Below the pieces are notes generated by a model. The model was given only the letters and a program-made list of their open reading frames with translations, was not told the DNA's origin and did no database searches. Below are positions 4,301-6,802 of a stretch of 6,802 bases of DNA, in pieces (the stretch's first letter is position 1; each line of letters opens with the position of its first letter). Source of the DNA: Lachnospiraceae bacterium UBA7109. GTDB taxonomy: Bacteria; Bacillota; Clostridia; Lachnospirales; Lachnospiraceae. Made by a program: the position numbers and the translations under genes. The stretch lies in NCBI GenBank assembly GCA_002492335.1, contig DKYD01000037.1, positions 2,866-9,667 of the forward strand, in the 5' to 3' direction.

Positions 4301-6802
4301 TCGTCCTTCTTTAAGCGCATAAAATGCTTCCGTCTGTGCCTGCTCGCTGCTCATCCCTTGCTCCTCAAGCTGCAGGATTGTTTTCAGCATACGCTCATAA
4401 TCTTTCGGGATAATCTTCTTAAACTTCGGGAGATACTCCGTGAAATGATTCAGAATCTCTTTTCCCTTTTCCGAATTCGTACAGGCAACATGCTCTTCTA
4501 TCATGCCTTTTAACTCGTTCACTTCAAACTTAGACGCCACACGTTCAATATTGACTAACTGCTTGTTTACATTCATATACAGATCGCTGTCCATATCCAG
4601 CACGTATGCCACGCCGCCACTCATTCCTGCAGCAAAGTTTTTCCCGGTCTTTCCGAGCACTGCCACGCGCCCGCCTGTCATATATTCACAGCCGTGGTCC
4701 CCCACGCCTTCTACCACCGCAGCCGCCCCGGAATTGCGGACAGCAAACCGCTCTCCTGCCACGCCATTGATAAATGCTTTTCCGCTGGTGGCACCGTAAA
4801 GCGCTACATTGCCGATGATGATATTCTCCTCATGCCGGTATTTCACTCCTTTGGGCGGATAGACGATAAGCTTTCCGCCAGAGAGCCCTTTCCCGAAATA
4901 ATCGTTACTGTCTCCCACGAGCTCCAATGTCAGCCCTCCAGGGATAAACGCACCATAGGACTGTCCCCCGGCTCCTCTGCATTTCACTACATAGCTGTCC
5001 TCAGGAAGCCCTTGCGGGTACCGTCTTGTAATTTCTGATCCGAAAATCGTGCCGAAGGTCCGGTCTGTATTTGATACATCCACCTCCATGCTTCTCTTCT
5101 GCTTCTTTTCAAGCGCCGGGAGAAGCATCTTCCTAAGCACCCTCTCATCTAATGTCTTTTCCAGTTCAAAATCATAGATCTTTTTCGGATTGAAGGTTAC
5201 CGGCATTCCTGTCCCTTCATAAGGATTATAAAGAATCTTCTCAAGGTCAAGAGAAGCTGCACGGGCGGAATTCGGAACCTCCTTCACCTTCAGAAGATCT
5301 GTTCTCCCCACAAGCTCATCGACGGTTCTTACGCCCAGCGCAGCCATATATTCCCGCAGGTTCTGCGCAATAAACCGCATAAAATTCACCACATATTCCG
5401 GCTTTCCTGCAAAACGCTTCCGAAGGACAGGGTTCTGTGTCGCCACTCCCACCGGACAGGTATCCAGATTGCATACCCGCATCATCACACAGCCAAGAGT
5501 TACAAGAGGAGCAGTGGCAAACCCAAATTCTTCCGCCCCCAGAATGGCAGCGATAGCGACATCCCGCCCGCTCATCAGCTTTCCGTCCGTCTCAATGCGC
5601 ACTTTATTTCTCAGCCCATTCATCAGGAGCGTCTGATGGGTTTCCGCCAGTCCCAGCTCCCAGGGCAGTCCCGCGTTGTGAATGGAATTGCGGGGCGCCG
5701 CGCCCGTGCCGCCGTCATAGCCGCTCACCAGAATCACCTGTGCGCCCGCCTTGGCCACGCCTGCTGCCACCGTGCCCACACCCGCCTCGGAAACCAGCTT
5801 CACCGAGATCCGCGCCTTGGTGTTGGCATTCTTCAAGTCATAGATCAACTGCGCCAAATCCTCGATCGAATAGATATCGTGGTGCGGCGGCGGGGAAATC
5901 AGCCCTACGCCCGGTGTGGAGTGTCTGGTCTTAGCAATCCACGGGTATACTTTGCCGCCGGGCAGATGCCCGCCCTCGCCGGGTTTCGCCCCCTGCGCCA
6001 TCTTGATCTGAATCTCCTGCGCGCTGTTTAAGTATTCGCTCGTGACGCCGAAACGTCCGCTCGCCACCTGTTTGATGGCGGAGCAGCGGTTCAGGCCGTC
6101 CAGGCCTACCGTCAGTCTCTCCTTATCCTCCCCGCCCTCGCCGGAATTGGATTTGCCGTGCAGACGGTTCATGGCGATCGCCATCGTCTCATGGGCCTCC
6201 TTGGAGATGGAGCCGTAGGACATAGCGCCCGTCTTAAACCTTGTGACAATCGTGTCAACACTCTCCACTTCCTCTATCGGCACGGGTTTCTTCGCATAAT
6301 TGAAGTCCATCAGCCCACGCAGGTTCTTGATGCTCTCCTCATTGTTGACTGCCTTGGTATATTGCTTAAATAACTCATAATCGCCCCGTCTGGTTGACTC
6401 CTGCAGTAAATGGATGGTCTCCGGGTTATACAGGTGCTCATCCGCACCGCTCCTCATCTGGTGATGTCCCGTGCTGTCCAGCGTCAGATCATTGGATAGA
6501 CCGAGCGGGTCAAAAGCCATGGAGTGCAGCGTATCCACTTCTTCCTCGATATCTTTCAGCGTAATGCCGCCCACCCGGCACACGGTGTTGGTAAAGTATT
6601 TGTTGATCACCTCTTTGTCGATGCCGATGGCCTCAAAGATCTTGGAACCCTGATAGGACTGGATCGTGGAAATGCCCATCTTGGAGGCGATCTTTACGAT
6701 GCCGTGCAGAATCGCGCTGTTGTAATCATCCACAGCCGCGTAGTAGTCTTTATCCAGCATGTGATTGTCTATCAGCTCCCGGATGCTCTCCTGCGCCAGA
6801 TA
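4298..6802 (-). CDS. gltB: Glutamate synthase large (alpha) subunit, C-terminal 834 residues (partial)
   Basis: The frame stays open to the right edge; the ATG at 6760 is internal, since YLAQESIRELIDNH precedes it in frame. GltB is normally about 1,500 residues, so the N-terminal glutaminase domain and part of the central domain lie outside. Visible residues about 1-170 end the central domain. About 175-550 is the FMN synthase barrel, with QGAKPGEGGHLPGG near 270-283 and SGYDGGTGAAPR near 360-371. Cys438, Cys444 and Cys449 have the Cx5Cx4C spacing of the [3Fe-4S] cluster. About 590-780 is the GXGXG beta-helix domain (CRGAGGQSYGAFIPGG onward). The enzyme channels ammonia from glutamine to 2-oxoglutarate and receives electrons from GltD, encoded next. 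No frameshift or missing key residue is seen, but codon choice changes sharply inside the gene, described separately. Confidence 0.96.
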   Translation of the reverse strand, partial: YLAQESIRELIDNHMLDKDYYAAVDDYNSAILHGIVKIASKMGISTIQSYQGSKIFEAIGIDKEVINKYFTNTVCRVGGITLKDIEEEVDTLHSMAFDPLGLSNDLTLDSTGHHQMRSGADEHLYNPETIHLLQESTRRGDYELFKQYTKAVNNEESIKNLRGLMDFNYAKKPVPIEEVESVDTIVTRFKTGAMSYGSISKEAHETMAIAMNRLHGKSNSGEGGEDKERLTVGLDGLNRCSAIKQVASGRFGVTSEYLNSAQEIQIKMAQGAKPGEGGHLPGGKVYPWIAKTRHSTPGVGLISPPPHHDIYSIEDLAQLIYDLKNANTKARISVKLVSEAGVGTVAAGVAKAGAQVILVSGYDGGTGAAPRNSIHNAGLPWELGLAETHQTLLMNGLRNKVRIETDGKLMSGRDVAIAAILGAEEFGFATAPLVTLGCVMMRVCNLDTCPVGVATQNPVLRKRFAGKPEYVVNFMRFIAQNLREYMAALGVRTVDELVGRTDLLKVKEVPNSARAASLDLEKILYNPYEGTGMPVTFNPKKIYDFELEKTLDERVLRKMLLPALEKKQKRSMEVDVSNTDRTFGTIFGSEITRRYPQGLPEDSYVVKCRGAGGQSYGAFIPGGLTLELVGDSNDYFGKGLSGGKLIVYPPKGVKYRHEENIIIGNVALYGATSGKAFINGVAGERFAVRNSGAAAVVEGVGDHGCEYMTGGRVAVLGKTGKNFAAGMSGGVAYVLDMDSDLYMNVNKQLVNIERVASKFEVNELKGMIEEHVACTNSEKGKEILNHFTEYLPKFKKIIPKDYERMLKTILQLEEQGMSSEQAQTEAFYALKEGR
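5504..5690 (-). other. Intragenic codon-usage and GC switch zone in gltB
   Basis: Upstream of this zone in the gene (5507-6802) I count no CTT among 36 leucine codons (27 are CTG); downstream (4301-5506) CTT makes 16 of 36. Glycine GGC falls from 26 of 44 to 12 of 42 while GGA rises from 5 to 16. Threonine ACG falls from 14 of 25 to 4 of 20 while ACA rises from 2 to 9. GC is about 57% on the right side and about 50% on the left by hand count. The last GGC codon before the change is at about 5704 and the first CTT at 5506, so the join is probably between them. GltD also uses CTT (Leu200, Leu284), so the left part resembles the rest of the window. Confidence 0.65.

Noticed and set aside
3929..4513. 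194-codon plus-strand open frame across the gltB-gltD junction
   Set aside because: It is antisense to both conserved genes, has unusual composition and no initiation signal.
5636..6031. 131-codon plus-strand open frame opposite gltB
   Set aside because: It lies opposite the GC-rich FMN domain, where stop codons are rare on the other strand; the Arg/His-rich product is a typical shadow.

Overview
The window is a bacterial chromosomal segment in which every gene I can support lies on the minus strand. Read 5'->3' on that strand the order is gltB (partial, enters from the right edge), gltD, two tandem secreted NlpC/P60 peptidoglycan hydrolases, then the first 15 codons of rpsB, which leave at the left edge. 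Strong AGGAGG-type ribosome binding sites, sigma-A-like promoters, lysine/glutamate-rich coiled-coil cell-wall hydrolases without outer-membrane features and moderate GC suggest a Firmicute. The protein style fits the Clostridia, probably Lachnospiraceae; this is inference from the sequences, not from a database match.

Region by region: 4298-6802 is the C-terminal part of the glutamate synthase large subunit (end of the central domain, FMN/[3Fe-4S] synthase domain, GXGXG domain). 2786-4285 is the small subunit GltD (two N-terminal cysteine clusters, FAD and NAD(P)H Rossmann motifs). They form an operon with a 12-base gap and a TAGGAGG element that is both the gltB stop and the gltD Shine-Dalgarno site. 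The gltBD transcript ends at a nested hairpin (2726-2790). 2625-2725 holds a good sigma-A promoter (TTGCAA-17-TATAAT) and an upstream WalR-like direct repeat for the hydrolase pair. 1488-2624 and 214-1461 are paralogous secreted proteins: signal peptide, long coiled coil, low-complexity linker, C-terminal NlpC/P60 domain with intact Cys-His-His. Their unit ends at a perfect 12-bp hairpin (168-193), which overlaps the candidate rpsB promoter. A roughly 100-base rpsB leader follows, with a possible long-range stem.

Functionally, GltB and GltD make the NAD(P)H-dependent glutamate synthase that turns 2-oxoglutarate plus glutamine into two glutamates. The hydrolase pair probably remodels the cell wall during growth or division, in the manner of CwlO and PcsB. 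rpsB begins a translation operon.

The strongest unexpected signal is an abrupt change of synonymous codon choice and GC inside gltB near 5504-5690. The reading frame and protein co-linearity are intact, so the gene looks mosaic: either homologous recombination or a chimeric assembly join. I found no CRISPR array, tRNA, rRNA, insertion sequence or recognisable novel multi-gene system.
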